From: Phenylobacterium sp.
GTDB taxonomy: Bacteria > Pseudomonadota > Alphaproteobacteria > Caulobacterales > Caulobacteraceae
Assembly: GCF_030679875.1 (NCBI RefSeq)
Contig: NZ_JAUXSP010000032.1
Coordinates: 16,754 to 80,753 of the forward strand
DNA length: 64,000 nt
Reading direction: 5' to 3'
Shown here one piece after another: positions 51,410 through 61,438 of the stretch (its first letter is position 1; each line of letters starts with the position of its first letter). Under the pieces are notes generated by a model that ran no database searches, had not been told where the DNA came from, and saw only the letters and a program-made list of their open reading frames with translations. The position numbers and the translations under genes were made by a program.

Positions 51410-52396
51410 ATGTCAGTGACGCCTTCCCAGAGCAAATCTCACGCCGTTGTGATCGGCGCGAGTGGCTTTATCGGCACGCGTCTTGTCAAACGGCTTGCCC
51501 AGCAAGGAAAGTCAATTGTCGCGGTGGACATCGCAGCTCCGCGCGAACAGTTGCCTGGAGTTGACTACGTCAACGCTGACGTGCGCCGGCCATTGGATCT
51601 GCAGATCGGGTCTGGCGCACAGGCGTTGTACAATCTGGCGGCGGTCCACCGCACCCCGGGTCATCCCGCCCATGAGTATTTTGAGACCAACGTACTAGGC
51701 GCTGGCCATGTCACAGCCCTGGCGGAAGCCTGCAGCATCCCGCTCATCGTCTTCACCAGTTCAATCTCAGTTTACGGTCCAACCGAGGAAGTACGGACCG
51801 AATCCTCTCTGCCGGTGCCGACCAGCGACTATGGTCGCTCTAAGCTGATGGCCGAGATGATCCACCAGATGTGGTTCAGGGCCGCGCCGAGCCGCCGCCT
51901 GGTCACGGTCAGGCCTGGGGTTGTGTTCGGCCCGGGGGAGAGAGGCAACTATAGCGCCCTGGCGAATGCTCTGCGGCGCGGTGTCTTTTTCTATCCCGGC
52001 CGCAAAGACACTGTGAAGAGCGGGGGGCATGTGGATGAATTGCTCCGCACCCTTGAATTCGCAATTGCGCACTCAGACCGTCAAATCCTGTTCAACTTCG
52101 CCTTCCCGCAGGTGAGCGCCACCCAAGATATCGTCGCGGCGTTCAGTCGTGTGATGAACCACCGCTATCGGCCCGCGACAGCGCCGTTACCTGCCGTCAT
52201 GCTCGCGGCCTGCTTGTTCGAGAGCGCGAACGCCCTAGGCCTCAAGACGCCGATTCACCGCGAACGGGTCATGAAACTCGTACGTTCGACGCGTATCGCT
52301 CCCCAATGGCTGATCAGCCAGGGCTACGAGTTTCAATTTGACCTGAGCTCGGCCTTGGAGTGCTGGGCGCAAGAGACAGATGGGCGGTTCGAGTGA
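51410..52396 (+). CDS. NAD(P)-dependent epimerase/dehydratase of the polysaccharide cluster
   Basis: Extended SDR of 328 residues. Motifs: VIGASGFIGTRLVKRL (cofactor), YNLAAVHRTPGHP, Ser in VFTSSISVYGP and YGRSKLMAE. The AVHRTPGHP segment places it near UDP-sugar C4 reductases/epimerases of the GalE-like group, for example those acting on 4-keto-6-deoxy-hexosamines, but the exact reaction is not decidable. It starts 1 nt after the cysQ stop and could act after the CapD-type dehydratase at 34772. Confidence 0.87.
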   Translation: MSVTPSQSKSHAVVIGASGFIGTRLVKRLAQQGKSIVAVDIAAPREQLPGVDYVNADVRRPLDLQIGSGAQALYNLAAVHRTPGHPAHEYFETNVLGAGHVTALAEACSIPLIVFTSSISVYGPTEEVRTESSLPVPTSDYGRSKLMAEMIHQMWFRAAPSRRLVTVRPGVVFGPGERGNYSALANALRRGVFFYPGRKDTVKSGGHVDELLRTLEFAIAHSDRQILFNFAFPQVSATQDIVAAFSRVMNHRYRPATAPLPAVMLAACLFESANALGLKTPIHRERVMKLVRSTRIAPQWLISQGYEFQFDLSSALECWAQETDGRFE

Positions 52397-52478
52397 CGCG
52401 AGCGCCAAGCCAGCGAACTATTGCGTCGACCCCACAACGGTCACGGCCGTACTCGGCCCATGACAAGGGGGCCCCCCA

Positions 52479-53744
52479 ATGACGTCGAGCGAAAACATCG
52501 TGATCTATGGGATCAACTACGCTCCTGAGATCGCTGGCGTCGGCCGCTATTCTGGTGAGATTGGAGCGCATCTAGCGGCGGAAGGCCATCGGGTCTGTGT
52601 CGTCACTGCACCTCCGCACTACCCAGGCTGGAGAGTTCAGAAGCCGCACCGCAATGGTTGGGCTCGCGAAGTTTTGGCAGGGGCGGATCTCTATCGTTGT
52701 CCACTTTACCTCAGCGAGCAGATGAAGGGCGTCCGCCGTCTGTTGGCGCCGCTGTCGTTTGCGGCCAGCTCGGCGCCAGTGGCCCTTTGGACCATCCTAC
52801 GACGCCGGCCCAGCGTCGTGTTGGTGGTGGAACCAACGCTGTTCGTGGCGCCGGTAGCGCTGCTGGCGGCGCGGCTGGTCGGCGCGCGCACGGTGCTGCA
52901 TGTTCAGGATCTTGAGGTGGAGGCGGCGTTTGCCGTGGGGCACCTGGGCCGGGGTGGTCTACTAGCGCGAGTGGCGGGAGCCTATGACCGGGCGATGGTG
53001 CGGCGGTTTTCCCGCATCGTGACCATTTCCAATCGGATGGCGGAAAAAATCATCGATAAGGGCGCTGATGCTAGCAAGGTCGCGATCGTCCGTAACTGGG
53101 TCGATCTTGACCAGGTCAGGCCAGACCAGGACGCTGGTGCCTATCGGCGTGAACTGGGGATCTCAGCTGGCACCTATGTGGCGCTGTACTCTGGAAATCT
53201 GGGCGCCAAGCAGGGCGTTCGGCTGATCTGGGAGGCGGCCGAACATTTGCGGGATCGTCCGGGCATCCTGTTCCTGGTGGCCGGCGACGGACCCATGCGG
53301 TCAGAGCTGGCCCAGGCCGCGGCCCGCCTGCCCAATCTGCGGCTGCTTGATTTCCAGCCTGAGCACCGATTTGGCGAGTTCTTGAGTATGGCCGATGTGC
53401 ATCTGCTGCCGCAGGAGCGGGAGGCCGCTGACCTGCTGCTGCCGTCCAAGCTAGGCGGCATGCTGGCGTCGGCCAAGCCAATCATCGTCACCGCTGATCC
53501 CGACACAGAACTCGCGGACTTCCTCGGAACATCCTGCAAACTGACGCCGCCGGGAGACTCCGCCGCCCTGGCGGCGTCGGTAAGCCAAGCGGCAGAGAGT
53601 GATCCTGACCCCGTGCTGCGCGCCGAACGTCTGACCTTGGCCGGGCAACTGGCCAAGACCAGCGGGATCGCCCAATTCGTCAAGGCGGCGCTGTTCTTGC
53701 AGCGCGCCGACGCCCCTTCCGACGCCCGCCCGATAGCGGCCTAG
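52479..53744 (+). CDS. WcaI family glycosyltransferase
   Basis: GT4-type glycosyltransferase of 421 residues, GT-B fold. The opening [20 protein letters not shown] and the [11 protein letters not shown] motif are characteristic of the colanic-acid WcaI group, which often adds fucose. The C-terminal donor domain includes [29 protein letters not shown] and [23 protein letters not shown]-fucose synthesis genes lie directly downstream, which supports a fucosyltransferase role by context. Confidence 0.9.
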   Translation: MTSSENIVIYGINYAPEIAGVGRYSGEIGAHLAAEGHRVCVVTAPPHYPGWRVQKPHRNGWAREVLAGADLYRCPLYLSEQMKGVRRLLAPLSFAASSAPVALWTILRRRPSVVLVVEPTLFVAPVALLAARLVGARTVLHVQDLEVEAAFAVGHLGRGGLLARVAGAYDRAMVRRFSRIVTISNRMAEKIIDKGADASKVAIVRNWVDLDQVRPDQDAGAYRRELGISAGTYVALYSGNLGAKQGVRLIWEAAEHLRDRPGILFLVAGDGPMRSELAQAAARLPNLRLLDFQPEHRFGEFLSMADVHLLPQEREAADLLLPSKLGGMLASAKPIIVTADPDTELADFLGTSCKLTPPGDSAALAASVSQAAESDPDPVLRAERLTLAGQLAKTSGIAQFVKAALFLQRADAPSDARPIAA

Positions 53745-53767
53745 ATCCTTACAAGCGGACCCGATAC

Positions 53768-54844
53768 ATGCCTGACCCCCACGGTAGAAAAGTCGCCCTG
53801 ATCACCGGAGTCACCGGCCAGGACGGTGCCTATCTGACGGAGCTGCTGCTGTCCAAGGGCTACGTTGTCCATGGGCTGAAGCGACGCTCGTCCTCGTTCA
53901 ACACCGGCCGGATCGAGCAATTCTATCAGGACCCCCATGAGGATGACCGTCGACTAGTCCTGCACTATGGCGACCTGACCGACTCCACCAATCTGATCCG
54001 CATCGTGCAGCAGGTGCGCCCCGACGAAATCTACAACCTCGCCGCCCAAAGCCACGTGGCGGTCAGCTTCGAGACGCCGGAGTACACCGCCAATGCCGAC
54101 GCCATCGGCACCCTGCGCCTACTCGAGGCTATCCGCATTCTGGGCCTGGAAAAGACCACCCGATTCTACCAGGCCTCCACCTCCGAGCTCTACGGCTTGG
54201 TGCAGGAAGTGCCGCAAAGCGAAACCACCCCCTTCTATCCCCGCAGTCCCTATGGTGTGGCCAAGCTCTACAGCTACTGGATCGTCGTGAACTACCGCGA
54301 GGCCTATGGCATCCACGCCTCCAACGGCATCCTGTTCAACCATGAGAGCCCGCTCCGCGGCGAAACCTTCGTCACCCGTAAGATCACCCGAGCCGTAGCG
54401 GCCATCAAGCTGGGCTATGAGGACCGCCTCTACCTCGGGAACATCGACGCCAAGCGCGACTGGGGCCATGCCCGCGAGTATGTCCGCGGTATGTGGATGA
54501 TGCTGCAGCAGGATCAGTCCGACGACTATGTCCTGGCCACCGGCGAGACCACGGTGGTCCGCGACTTCGTCACTGAGGCCTTCGCCCAGACAGGGATCAC
54601 CCTGCGCTGGGAGGGCGAGGGCGTGAGCGAGCGCGGCCTCTGTGCCGCCACCGGCCGGGTTTATGTGGAGATCGACCCCCGCTACTTCCGCCCTACAGAG
54701 GTTGACCTGCTGATCGGCGATCCTGCCAAGGCCAAGGCCAAGCTCGGCTGGACCCACGAGACCAAATGGCAGCAACTATGCGCTGAAATGGTCGCCGCCG
54801 ACCTGATCACCGTCGCCAAGGAGCAACGTCGCAATGCTGAGTAA
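53768..54844 (+). CDS. gmd: GDP-mannose 4,6-dehydratase
   Basis: GMD of 358 residues: GDP-D-mannose to GDP-4-keto-6-deoxy-D-mannose, first step of GDP-L-fucose synthesis. Motifs: [19 protein letters not shown] (cofactor), [25 protein letters not shown], catalytic Thr/Ser and Tyr region in [13 protein letters not shown] and [10 protein letters not shown], and [17 protein letters not shown]. All hallmark residues are present. Only one FkbM gene separates it from fcl, giving a complete two-step GDP-fucose route. Confidence 0.96.
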   Translation: MPDPHGRKVALITGVTGQDGAYLTELLLSKGYVVHGLKRRSSSFNTGRIEQFYQDPHEDDRRLVLHYGDLTDSTNLIRIVQQVRPDEIYNLAAQSHVAVSFETPEYTANADAIGTLRLLEAIRILGLEKTTRFYQASTSELYGLVQEVPQSETTPFYPRSPYGVAKLYSYWIVVNYREAYGIHASNGILFNHESPLRGETFVTRKITRAVAAIKLGYEDRLYLGNIDAKRDWGHAREYVRGMWMMLQQDQSDDYVLATGETTVVRDFVTEAFAQTGITLRWEGEGVSERGLCAATGRVYVEIDPRYFRPTEVDLLIGDPAKAKAKLGWTHETKWQQLCAEMVAADLITVAKEQRRNAE

Positions 54845-54853
54845 GGTCGTCCT

Positions 54854-55600
54854 ATGTTGCTCTTAGAATCAGCTGAGCGGTTGTCGCAACAGGCCCTGAA
54901 ACTAGGGCGCGTGCTTGCCGCGCCGGGCCCCCGTCGGGCCCTCTTCAAGACCCGGACCGCGGCCGGGATGGAGCACATTCCTATCCTCACCTACTGCAAA
55001 CCCGAGACGGTGATTGATGTCGGTGCCAATAGGGGTCAATTCGCTCTAGCGGCGCGACACGCCTTGCCAAAGACCAGGATCATCGCCTTTGAACCCCTGC
55101 CCGCTGCTGCCGAGGTGTTTGAAGCCAACCTCGGCAATGACGCCGGGATAGACCTCCACCGCCTGGCGCTGAGCGATAAGGATGGCCAAGCCCGTTTCCA
55201 CGTGGCCGGGCGGACAGACTCCTCATCCCTGCTGGCGCTCGGCAAGAACCAGGCCTCTGTCTTTGGCGTCTCCGCAGATCATGAGATCGAGGTCACCACG
55301 GTACGAATGGACAAGGTGCTGCGCCTGGACGACGCAGCCGCCCCCATCCTACTAAAGATCGACGTCCAGGGGGCCGAACACCTGGTGCTGGAGGGCGCAA
55401 AGCAGTCCCTGCCCGCCATCGCCTTTGTCTATGTCGAGTGCTCTTACATTAGCCTCTATGACGATCAGGCTCTGTTCAGCCAGATCATGGGCCAGATGGC
55501 TGCCGCGGGTTTTGAGTTGTTCGGTGCCTTTAACACCCACTTCGACCCCCAGCTAGGTCCCATCCAGGCCGATGTTCTGTTTCGCAAGGCTCATCCATGA
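54854..55600 (+). CDS. FkbM family methyltransferase (first copy)
   Basis: SAM-dependent methyltransferase of 248 residues. The SAM motif is VIDVGANRGQFALAA, followed by RIIAFEPLP (acidic ribose-binding residue) and LLKIDVQGAEHLVLEGA, typical of FkbM. Likely O-methylates a sugar hydroxyl of the repeat unit. It sits between gmd and fcl and overlaps fcl by 4 nt, which suggests the target may be fucose; that is inference. Composition matches the high-GC flank. Confidence 0.9.
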   Translation: MLLLESAERLSQQALKLGRVLAAPGPRRALFKTRTAAGMEHIPILTYCKPETVIDVGANRGQFALAARHALPKTRIIAFEPLPAAAEVFEANLGNDAGIDLHRLALSDKDGQARFHVAGRTDSSSLLALGKNQASVFGVSADHEIEVTTVRMDKVLRLDDAAAPILLKIDVQGAEHLVLEGAKQSLPAIAFVYVECSYISLYDDQALFSQIMGQMAAAGFELFGAFNTHFDPQLGPIQADVLFRKAHP

Positions 55601-56547
55601 CGGTGATCTATCCTCTAGCCGGAAAGCGCATCTGGGTGGCCGGCCATCGCGGCATGGTGGGCTCGGCCGTCGTGCGGCGCTTGGCCTCAGAGGGTTGTGA
55701 GGTCCTGACCGTCGACCGCAACCAGCTCGATCTGCGCCGGCAAGCCGAGGTGGAGGCGTGGATTGACCAGGCCCGCCCCAACGCAGTGGTGCTGGCAGCG
55801 GCGAAGGTCGGTGGCATTCTGGCCAACGACAACTATCCCGCCGACTTCCTCTATGAAAACCTTATGATCGAGGCCAACATCATCCACGCCGCCCACCGGA
55901 CTGATGTCGAGAAGCTGTTGTTCCTGGGCTCATCCTGCATCTACCCCAAGGAAGCGCCCCAGCCGATCGCTGAGGGTGCACTGCTGACCGGTCCGCTGGA
56001 GCCGACAAATGAGTGGTACGCAATCGCTAAGATCGCCGGCATCAAGCTGACCCAGGCCTATCGCCGCCAGTACAGGCGCGATTTCATCAGCGCGATGCCC
56101 ACCAACCTTTATGGCCCTGGCGACAATTATGACCTCGCGACCAGCCACGTCCTGCCGGCCCTAATCCGAAAGGCCTATGAGGCCAAGATAACCAGCGCCG
56201 ACCACATCACCATCTGGGGCACGGGTACGCCCAGGCGCGAATTCCTGCATACCGACGATTGCGCCGACGCTCTGGTCTTCCTGCTCAAATCCTATTCCGG
56301 CGAGGAGCACGTTAATATCGGCTCTGGAGAAGATATCACCATCTTGAATTTAGCTCACCTAATCTGTGAGGTAGTGGGTTTCAAGGGGGAGATCCGCACC
56401 GATCCGAGCAAGCCGGACGGCACGATGCGAAAGTTGATGAGTGGGAAGAAATTAAAACAATTGGGCTGGACACCCACAATTAACCTGCGGGCGGGCTCCG
56501 CCACAGTTTATGAGCAATTTGCTTTACATGTAGAGACCGACCGATGA
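55597..56547 (+). CDS. fcl: GDP-L-fucose synthase
   Basis: Epimerase-reductase of 316 residues that turns GDP-4-keto-6-deoxymannose into GDP-L-fucose. Motifs: VAGHRGMVGSAVVRR, LLFLGSSCIYPKEAPQP (catalytic Ser), NEWYAIAKIAGIK (Tyr-x-x-x-Lys), and PTNLYGPGDNYD. ATGA overlaps join it to both neighbours. Base composition and codon use change inside the last 80 codons, where the low-GC segment begins, as though a recombination joint lies within the gene. The protein itself is full length. Confidence 0.96.
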   Translation: MTVIYPLAGKRIWVAGHRGMVGSAVVRRLASEGCEVLTVDRNQLDLRRQAEVEAWIDQARPNAVVLAAAKVGGILANDNYPADFLYENLMIEANIIHAAHRTDVEKLLFLGSSCIYPKEAPQPIAEGALLTGPLEPTNEWYAIAKIAGIKLTQAYRRQYRRDFISAMPTNLYGPGDNYDLATSHVLPALIRKAYEAKITSADHITIWGTGTPRREFLHTDDCADALVFLLKSYSGEEHVNIGSGEDITILNLAHLICEVVGFKGEIRTDPSKPDGTMRKLMSGKKLKQLGWTPTINLRAGSATVYEQFALHVETDR

Positions 56548-57248
56548 AACGTTTAATCACGACCACGCTTAAGTCGTTCGGCTACCGGTTAGTTCCTCGC
56601 GTACGCGACCCTGAAACAGCACGCGAGATTGTCTTTACTTACCCCGTCGACGCGGTGATTGATGTCGGTGCAAATAGAGGCTCCACATGCATTGAGTGGC
56701 TCAAACGGTTCCCTACAGCACACGTATATGCTTTTGAGCCGCTGCCTGACTACGCCGAGATAATCAGAACTCGCACCGCACATTTTGGCTCGCGCATAAC
56801 GGTCTACCAGCTCGCCGCAAGTGATCAACGGGGCCAAGTGCAATTCAATGTCCACACCGATCACCCATCATCATCCTCTCTCCAAGCTACAACAGCCGCA
56901 TGTAAAACACTCCTGCCGTTTACATCTGAATCAAGTCAGATAACCGTATGCACCGATACACTTGATACAGTCCTTTCGGGAAAACTATTTGCGGCTGCGT
57001 TCCTAAAACTTGACGTACAGGGGCATGAGCTATCTGTCTTAGCCGGCGCGCGAAGTATTTTAGGTTTTGTTCGCTTTATCCAAATCGAAATAAATCTTCA
57101 GCACCTCTATGAAAACCAACCAGGATTTGTAGAGATAAGTGAATTCCTCAACAAGAGCGGATTTCATTTTGTCGGCGTGACAGAACAGTTCCACCTAAAA
57201 AACGGACGCCCCGTTTTTCTTGACGCCCTATTTGAGCGCTCGGCATGA
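56544..57248 (+). CDS. FkbM family methyltransferase (second copy)
   Basis: SAM-dependent methyltransferase of 234 residues with VIDVGANRGSTCIEW, VYAFEPLPDY and FLKLDVQGHELSVLAGA. It differs strongly from the FkbM protein at 54854 and has clearly lower GC, so it was probably acquired rather than duplicated locally. Overlaps at both ends (4 nt) show tight operon packing. It would methylate another sugar hydroxyl. Confidence 0.9.
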   Translation: MKRLITTTLKSFGYRLVPRVRDPETAREIVFTYPVDAVIDVGANRGSTCIEWLKRFPTAHVYAFEPLPDYAEIIRTRTAHFGSRITVYQLAASDQRGQVQFNVHTDHPSSSSLQATTAACKTLLPFTSESSQITVCTDTLDTVLSGKLFAAAFLKLDVQGHELSVLAGARSILGFVRFIQIEINLQHLYENQPGFVEISEFLNKSGFHFVGVTEQFHLKNGRPVFLDALFERSA

Positions 57249-58651
57249 GCATCCTGTCACTTAGTTTACTATCAATAACATTCGTAGCCATATACTTTGC
57301 GTTATTGCTTTATCCACATAAGCACGACGGTCGGACGCCGATAATCAATGGCTACGGCGCATTCTTTATAACGCTTTCAATAAATATTGTATTCCCCGCA
57401 ACTCTGTCAATTGCGTTCCAGAAAGGATTTTTGTACTGGGCACAGCCGTACTCCTACTCCACCTATATTAATGACGCCCTATTGATTACCATCCTATCAA
57501 TACTCTCGTTCTGCCTAGGGTTTCTGGCGATTCGCAGGGCCACAGTATCGGGTGCACGGAAAACCACGAGGACAACAGCCCCTCAATCCGCAGAAAGCAC
57601 CCCAATATCTCCAGGTGCCGTTTCCATCCTTTGGGCAATAGTAGGGATCGGACTCCTCTTAAAACTTTGGGCCCTCACACAGATCGGCATTGGGCCAGAG
57701 TTGATAGCCAGAATGTCAGGGTCGATTAGACGAGGAATGACCCTGACAGGCCAGGAAGGCAGTCTGACTCACTACATAGTTCTTTTATCAACTATCTCGG
57801 AAGCTGCGGCGGCGCTTCTATTCACAGTATCACTGAGACACAGACGTCGCGTATTATTGACTGTTATAATAGCGCTTGCCTGTATGGCTATGACATTTAT
57901 TCTGAGCGGAAAACGTTCAACGTTCATCCTTCCGCTTATTCTAATGATATGCTCTTACAGCGCGCTGCGCCGCCCACTTACAATCAGCGCATTGCCCCTA
58001 ATAATTCTAGGAATTATATCATTTGGGATGGCAACATTGCTATTCCGCATTATAGCTCCTCAAAATGCTATTGGAAACGTACTCGACTACAGAACTATCG
58101 GCAACGGCTCCCTCACAGAGTTTTACTTATACTCTATGGAGTTTTCTGGCTTTGATATGCTGGTTCGCTCTATCGCTCAATCAGAACAGATCTCTGATAT
58201 ATTGGGCGGGCGCGCCAACGCAATTTACAGCGCCTTCTTTGAACCCTTTCTATATGTAGTTCCAAGAGGGCTATGGGCAGACAAGCCGGAGTTGTTCATT
58301 GACATCTCCCATGGCTTCTATGCTGCTACCGTCGGTGGCGGCCTAACTGGCAGTGTGGGGCTTAGCGCGACACTTATAGGTTATGCGTATCTGCTTGGGG
58401 GCCCATTTGGCGTCGCATTCTCGTTTGCATGCCTTGGCGTCTTGAGCAGCTGGATTGATCGGTACAATAGCGCCACTATTGGCCATTTACTAATACGTTC
58501 CATTGGAATTGTACTTGTCTTCACAATGTTCCGGCAAGGATCGTTAGGGTGGGTCTTCTTAATATTTGTACAGAATATGGCTCCTGCAATTGCAGTCTGG
58601 ACAATGTTCACGTTGGCGAATAAGCGCGCGCGAATCCGTCACACTATTTAG
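57245..58651 (+). CDS. Oligosaccharide repeat-unit polymerase (Wzy-like)
   Basis: Membrane protein of 468 residues with about 11-12 helices and a large periplasmic loop (about 270-360; FEPFLYVVPRGLWADKPELF, GLTGSVGLSATLIGYAYLLGG). The layout and the SGKRSTFILPLILM motif resemble oligosaccharide repeat-unit polymerases (O-antigen Wzy group), and it is unlike the ligase-family protein at 41700. Lowest GC of the window; many rare A/T-ending codons. It is the strongest candidate for a polymerase specific to this glycan. Confidence 0.8.
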   Translation: MSILSLSLLSITFVAIYFALLLYPHKHDGRTPIINGYGAFFITLSINIVFPATLSIAFQKGFLYWAQPYSYSTYINDALLITILSILSFCLGFLAIRRATVSGARKTTRTTAPQSAESTPISPGAVSILWAIVGIGLLLKLWALTQIGIGPELIARMSGSIRRGMTLTGQEGSLTHYIVLLSTISEAAAALLFTVSLRHRRRVLLTVIIALACMAMTFILSGKRSTFILPLILMICSYSALRRPLTISALPLIILGIISFGMATLLFRIIAPQNAIGNVLDYRTIGNGSLTEFYLYSMEFSGFDMLVRSIAQSEQISDILGGRANAIYSAFFEPFLYVVPRGLWADKPELFIDISHGFYAATVGGGLTGSVGLSATLIGYAYLLGGPFGVAFSFACLGVLSSWIDRYNSATIGHLLIRSIGIVLVFTMFRQGSLGWVFLIFVQNMAPAIAVWTMFTLANKRARIRHTI

Positions 58652-58659
58652 GTGAGGAA

Positions 58660-59499
58660 TTGATGATTGTAGCCTGCCTAGCAGCATTCCGAAATCGGCG
58701 TGACACCACCCTCAGGTTTGTGTCGTCAGTTTATGCTGCAACATTGCCTCCTGACGTCGCTGTGGATCTAACATTGTTCGACGACGGCAGCTCAGACGGA
58801 TCATCTGCCGCAATTCTACAGCTGTTTCCACGAACAACAATTATGTGTGGCGATGGAAGCGCCTATTGGAACGGGGCGATGTCAGTTCTAATGGATAGAA
58901 CGCTCTTAAGGAGGGATGTTGATGCCATCTTGATAGCGAATGACGACATTGTTCTTCGTGATGCTGCTTTAACCGAAGCTATAGAGCTCTTTCGATCACT
59001 AAATACAGAGGGGCCTCCTACGGCGCTAGTCGGCGCGTTTCAGCATGACCTCTCTACTAGTTACTCGGGATTTCGACACAGGCCCGGCCGCGGCCCAGGC
59101 GCGCTGCTTTTGGTCGAGCCAAGTGATAAGATCGAAGTTTGTGATACCTTCAATGGGAATTTTGTCATCTTGCCCGCTGAGGCCTGCCGCGCTGTTGGGG
59201 GCCTCGATAGCGGCTTTAGGCACTCTGGCGGGGACATCGATCTTGGTTACAGACTAAAGGCCTCAGGCGTCCGAATCGCTGTCGCACCTGGGTATCTGGG
59301 TCATTGCGAGCGGGGGCCAACGCTTAGCGAGAGGGCGCGGAGTCTTTCGAGATGGGCTCGGATTCAGCTCGTGCTTTCACCATTACGCTCACACAGCGAC
59401 GTCGCTAGGCTTGCGTTCAAACATGGCGGATTACTGACGCCCCTCGTGATTGTGAAAGATTTACTTATGCGCCTACGCTTAGTCTTGATTGGTGAATAG
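58660..59499 (+). CDS. GT2 family glycosyltransferase (rhamnosyltransferase-like)
   Basis: GT-A glycosyltransferase of 279 residues. ACLAAFRNRRDTTLRFV opens the fold; LTLFDDGSSDGSS and ILIANDDIVLRDAA (DDG and NDD metal/nucleotide motifs) are clear, and GGLDSGFRHSGGDIDLGYRLK is the acceptor-side motif of the rhamnosyl/galactofuranosyl-transferase-like branch. No membrane segment. Acts on the cytoplasmic face on lipid-linked sugar. Confidence 0.88.
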   Translation: MMIVACLAAFRNRRDTTLRFVSSVYAATLPPDVAVDLTLFDDGSSDGSSAAILQLFPRTTIMCGDGSAYWNGAMSVLMDRTLLRRDVDAILIANDDIVLRDAALTEAIELFRSLNTEGPPTALVGAFQHDLSTSYSGFRHRPGRGPGALLLVEPSDKIEVCDTFNGNFVILPAEACRAVGGLDSGFRHSGGDIDLGYRLKASGVRIAVAPGYLGHCERGPTLSERARSLSRWARIQLVLSPLRSHSDVARLAFKHGGLLTPLVIVKDLLMRLRLVLIGE

Positions 59500-59501
59500 A
59501 G

Positions 59502-59999
59502 GTGGCGCGCCTTATTCGCAGCGCAGCTGGGCGCAGCTTGCAGTTAGTAGGCGTACTTTGCGACTCACTTCGTCATTTTTACTGGAGGACGAGGCTGTTA
59601 CATCTTGGCGTTGGCACATATATATATCGGCGATCCGTTATATACTTTCCTCGGCGCGTTTATATTGGCGATTACGTGAGCATTAATGACTTTGTCCACA
59701 TTCGTGGTGGTGGCGGTGTCCGGATCGAGGACGGCTGCCTTATTGCCCCTCACGTGGTAATCACTTCTCAGAGCCATGATGTTGATGCGGTGGCGAGAGG
59801 ACTGGACTATCGTAATACCAATACAGCTCTGCCTATCCACATCGGCCGCAACGTTTGGATCGGTGCCGGCGCGGTCGTGTTGCCCGGCGTGACGATCGGC
59901 GATGGCGCGATCGTCGCTGCAGGTGCTGTGGTCAGTCGAGACGTTGACGCCCGGTGTCTCGTTGCGGGAATTCCCGCCCGGTTTGTCAGGGCGTTGTAA
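59502..59999 (+). CDS. Hexapeptide-repeat acyltransferase (WcaF/LacA-like)
   Basis: Left-handed beta-helix acyltransferase of 165 residues, GTG start 2 nt after the previous stop. Hexapeptide repeats run from VYIGDYVSINDFVHI to VTIGDGAIVAAGAVV; ITSQSHDVDAVAR holds the catalytic His. The C-terminal VAGIPARFV closes the fold. It probably O-acetylates a sugar of the repeat unit with acetyl-CoA. Confidence 0.9.
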   Translation: MARLIRSAAGRSLQLVGVLCDSLRHFYWRTRLLHLGVGTYIYRRSVIYFPRRVYIGDYVSINDFVHIRGGGGVRIEDGCLIAPHVVITSQSHDVDAVARGLDYRNTNTALPIHIGRNVWIGAGAVVLPGVTIGDGAIVAAGAVVSRDVDARCLVAGIPARFVRAL

Positions 60000-60004
60000 C
60001 TCCT

Positions 60005-61438
60005 GTGACCCTGGGCCGCACCGCCATCGCCTCAATGCTCAGCACTGCATCATCTGCTGTAGCTCTATTTATCACTTTTCGGGCCGGCTTCATGCATGCT
60101 GGTGGCGAATTCATGGGGCTTTGGGCGCTAATATCTGGGCTCCTGATGTTTGCAAGAATTTCGGACACAGGGGCATCAATTTCTATTGCGCGACTAGCAG
60201 TTATTGGTCGGAATGAATCATCAATCCGCATCGGAACTTATCTTTTGTCTGGAATGACAGTCGCCACCGTCCCAGCCATAGTATTATCGTCCCTTATATT
60301 GATAGTGTTTGGCCTATATTTTGACGCGCACGAAATACTTGGTCCCGTGGTTATTTCTCAGGTTTTGGGTTCCGCATGGATTTATGCAATTGGGAGTAGC
60401 GTGTCGGGAATATTTTCTGGCTGCCTAGACGGAATTGGGAAGATGGTCCCGCGATACTTGGCTAGCGTGGGTGCAAATCTTCTGCTCGTCGTATTTGCTA
60501 TATTTCTGGTGCCGACCATTGGAGCGCAGGGATTTTTAATTGCGCACATACTTTATGTGGTTGCGTTAACAATTATCTATGCGCTTTTATTATTTACTAG
60601 TGGGCAATTATTATTTGGCCCCGCTAAAGAATATATCTCCGTTACCCGCGCTAGCTTTAGCTTTCTGTCTAAGAGTATTTTTATGGGCACGGCACGGGCC
60701 GGCTTCGAGCCTGTGTCTAAATTGCTTGTCGGCTATTTTGCGGGGCTGACCGCCGTGGCGCTCTTTGATTTGGCGCTCCGCGTCTCCAGCCAGCTGCGGC
60801 AACTGGCGAACGCGCCGCTACAACCTATTGCAGTTTTAACCGCGCGCACCACCGCTGCATTGTCACCAGAGCATCGGCCAATGATCGAGAAGTGGATGCT
60901 CATTAGCATCGCTGCAGGGTTTGCCGTGGCATTAGGCCAGATCGTCAGCGCTCCTGTAGTTGCTTGGCTTGTGATTGGTCGGGTTGACGGCTTTTTCAGC
61001 ACCATGAGCGCGATACTAGCTATATCGTTTTTTATAAACTTCTCTGGAACCGTAGCCTTCTATGTCGTGCTTGCCAGCGGGCAACTAAAGGGGTTGCTTG
61101 CGCTTCATGCCTGGATGACCATCCTGAACATCGCGTTGGGAGCGTCCATGGGATGGATTTGGGGGGGAATTGGAGTCATCGTCGCGTGGGGCATAACCCT
61201 TGCGGTCGGGGGGCCGGTCACTCTGGGGCTCTACCTTGTTGAGCACTCGATGTCCGCCCGTCGCGGTCGCGCTCTCGTTCTTGTTTTTCTCGGAGGGATA
61301 GCGATCTTGGCAGCAGTCGCGACCGCAGTAACCGCTTTGCAGCCAGGGATCGAGCAATTTTTGGGGAGTATTTCTACCTCTGGCTTTTCGAGAATGGATT
61401 TAGTCGCCTGTCGGGAGATCGAGCGTTTTCATGCATGA
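60005..61438 (+). CDS. Polysaccharide flippase (Wzx-like, MATE/MVF superfamily)
   Basis: Membrane protein of about 477 residues with some 12-14 helices. I place the start at GTG 60005 (VTLGRTAIASML); 60035 ATG is possible, and ribosome binding sites are poor for both. The pattern of helices, with ISGLLMFARISDTGASISIARL in helix 2-3 and the mid-protein MGTARAGFEPVSKLLVGYFAGL, is that of Wzx/O-antigen flippases. It moves the lipid-linked repeat unit across the inner membrane for the polymerase. Overlaps the next gene by 8 nt. Confidence 0.82.
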   Translation: MTLGRTAIASMLSTASSAVALFITFRAGFMHAGGEFMGLWALISGLLMFARISDTGASISIARLAVIGRNESSIRIGTYLLSGMTVATVPAIVLSSLILIVFGLYFDAHEILGPVVISQVLGSAWIYAIGSSVSGIFSGCLDGIGKMVPRYLASVGANLLLVVFAIFLVPTIGAQGFLIAHILYVVALTIIYALLLFTSGQLLFGPAKEYISVTRASFSFLSKSIFMGTARAGFEPVSKLLVGYFAGLTAVALFDLALRVSSQLRQLANAPLQPIAVLTARTTAALSPEHRPMIEKWMLISIAAGFAVALGQIVSAPVVAWLVIGRVDGFFSTMSAILAISFFINFSGTVAFYVVLASGQLKGLLALHAWMTILNIALGASMGWIWGGIGVIVAWGITLAVGGPVTLGLYLVEHSMSARRGRALVLVFLGGIAILAAVATAVTALQPGIEQFLGSISTSGFSRMDLVACREIERFHA

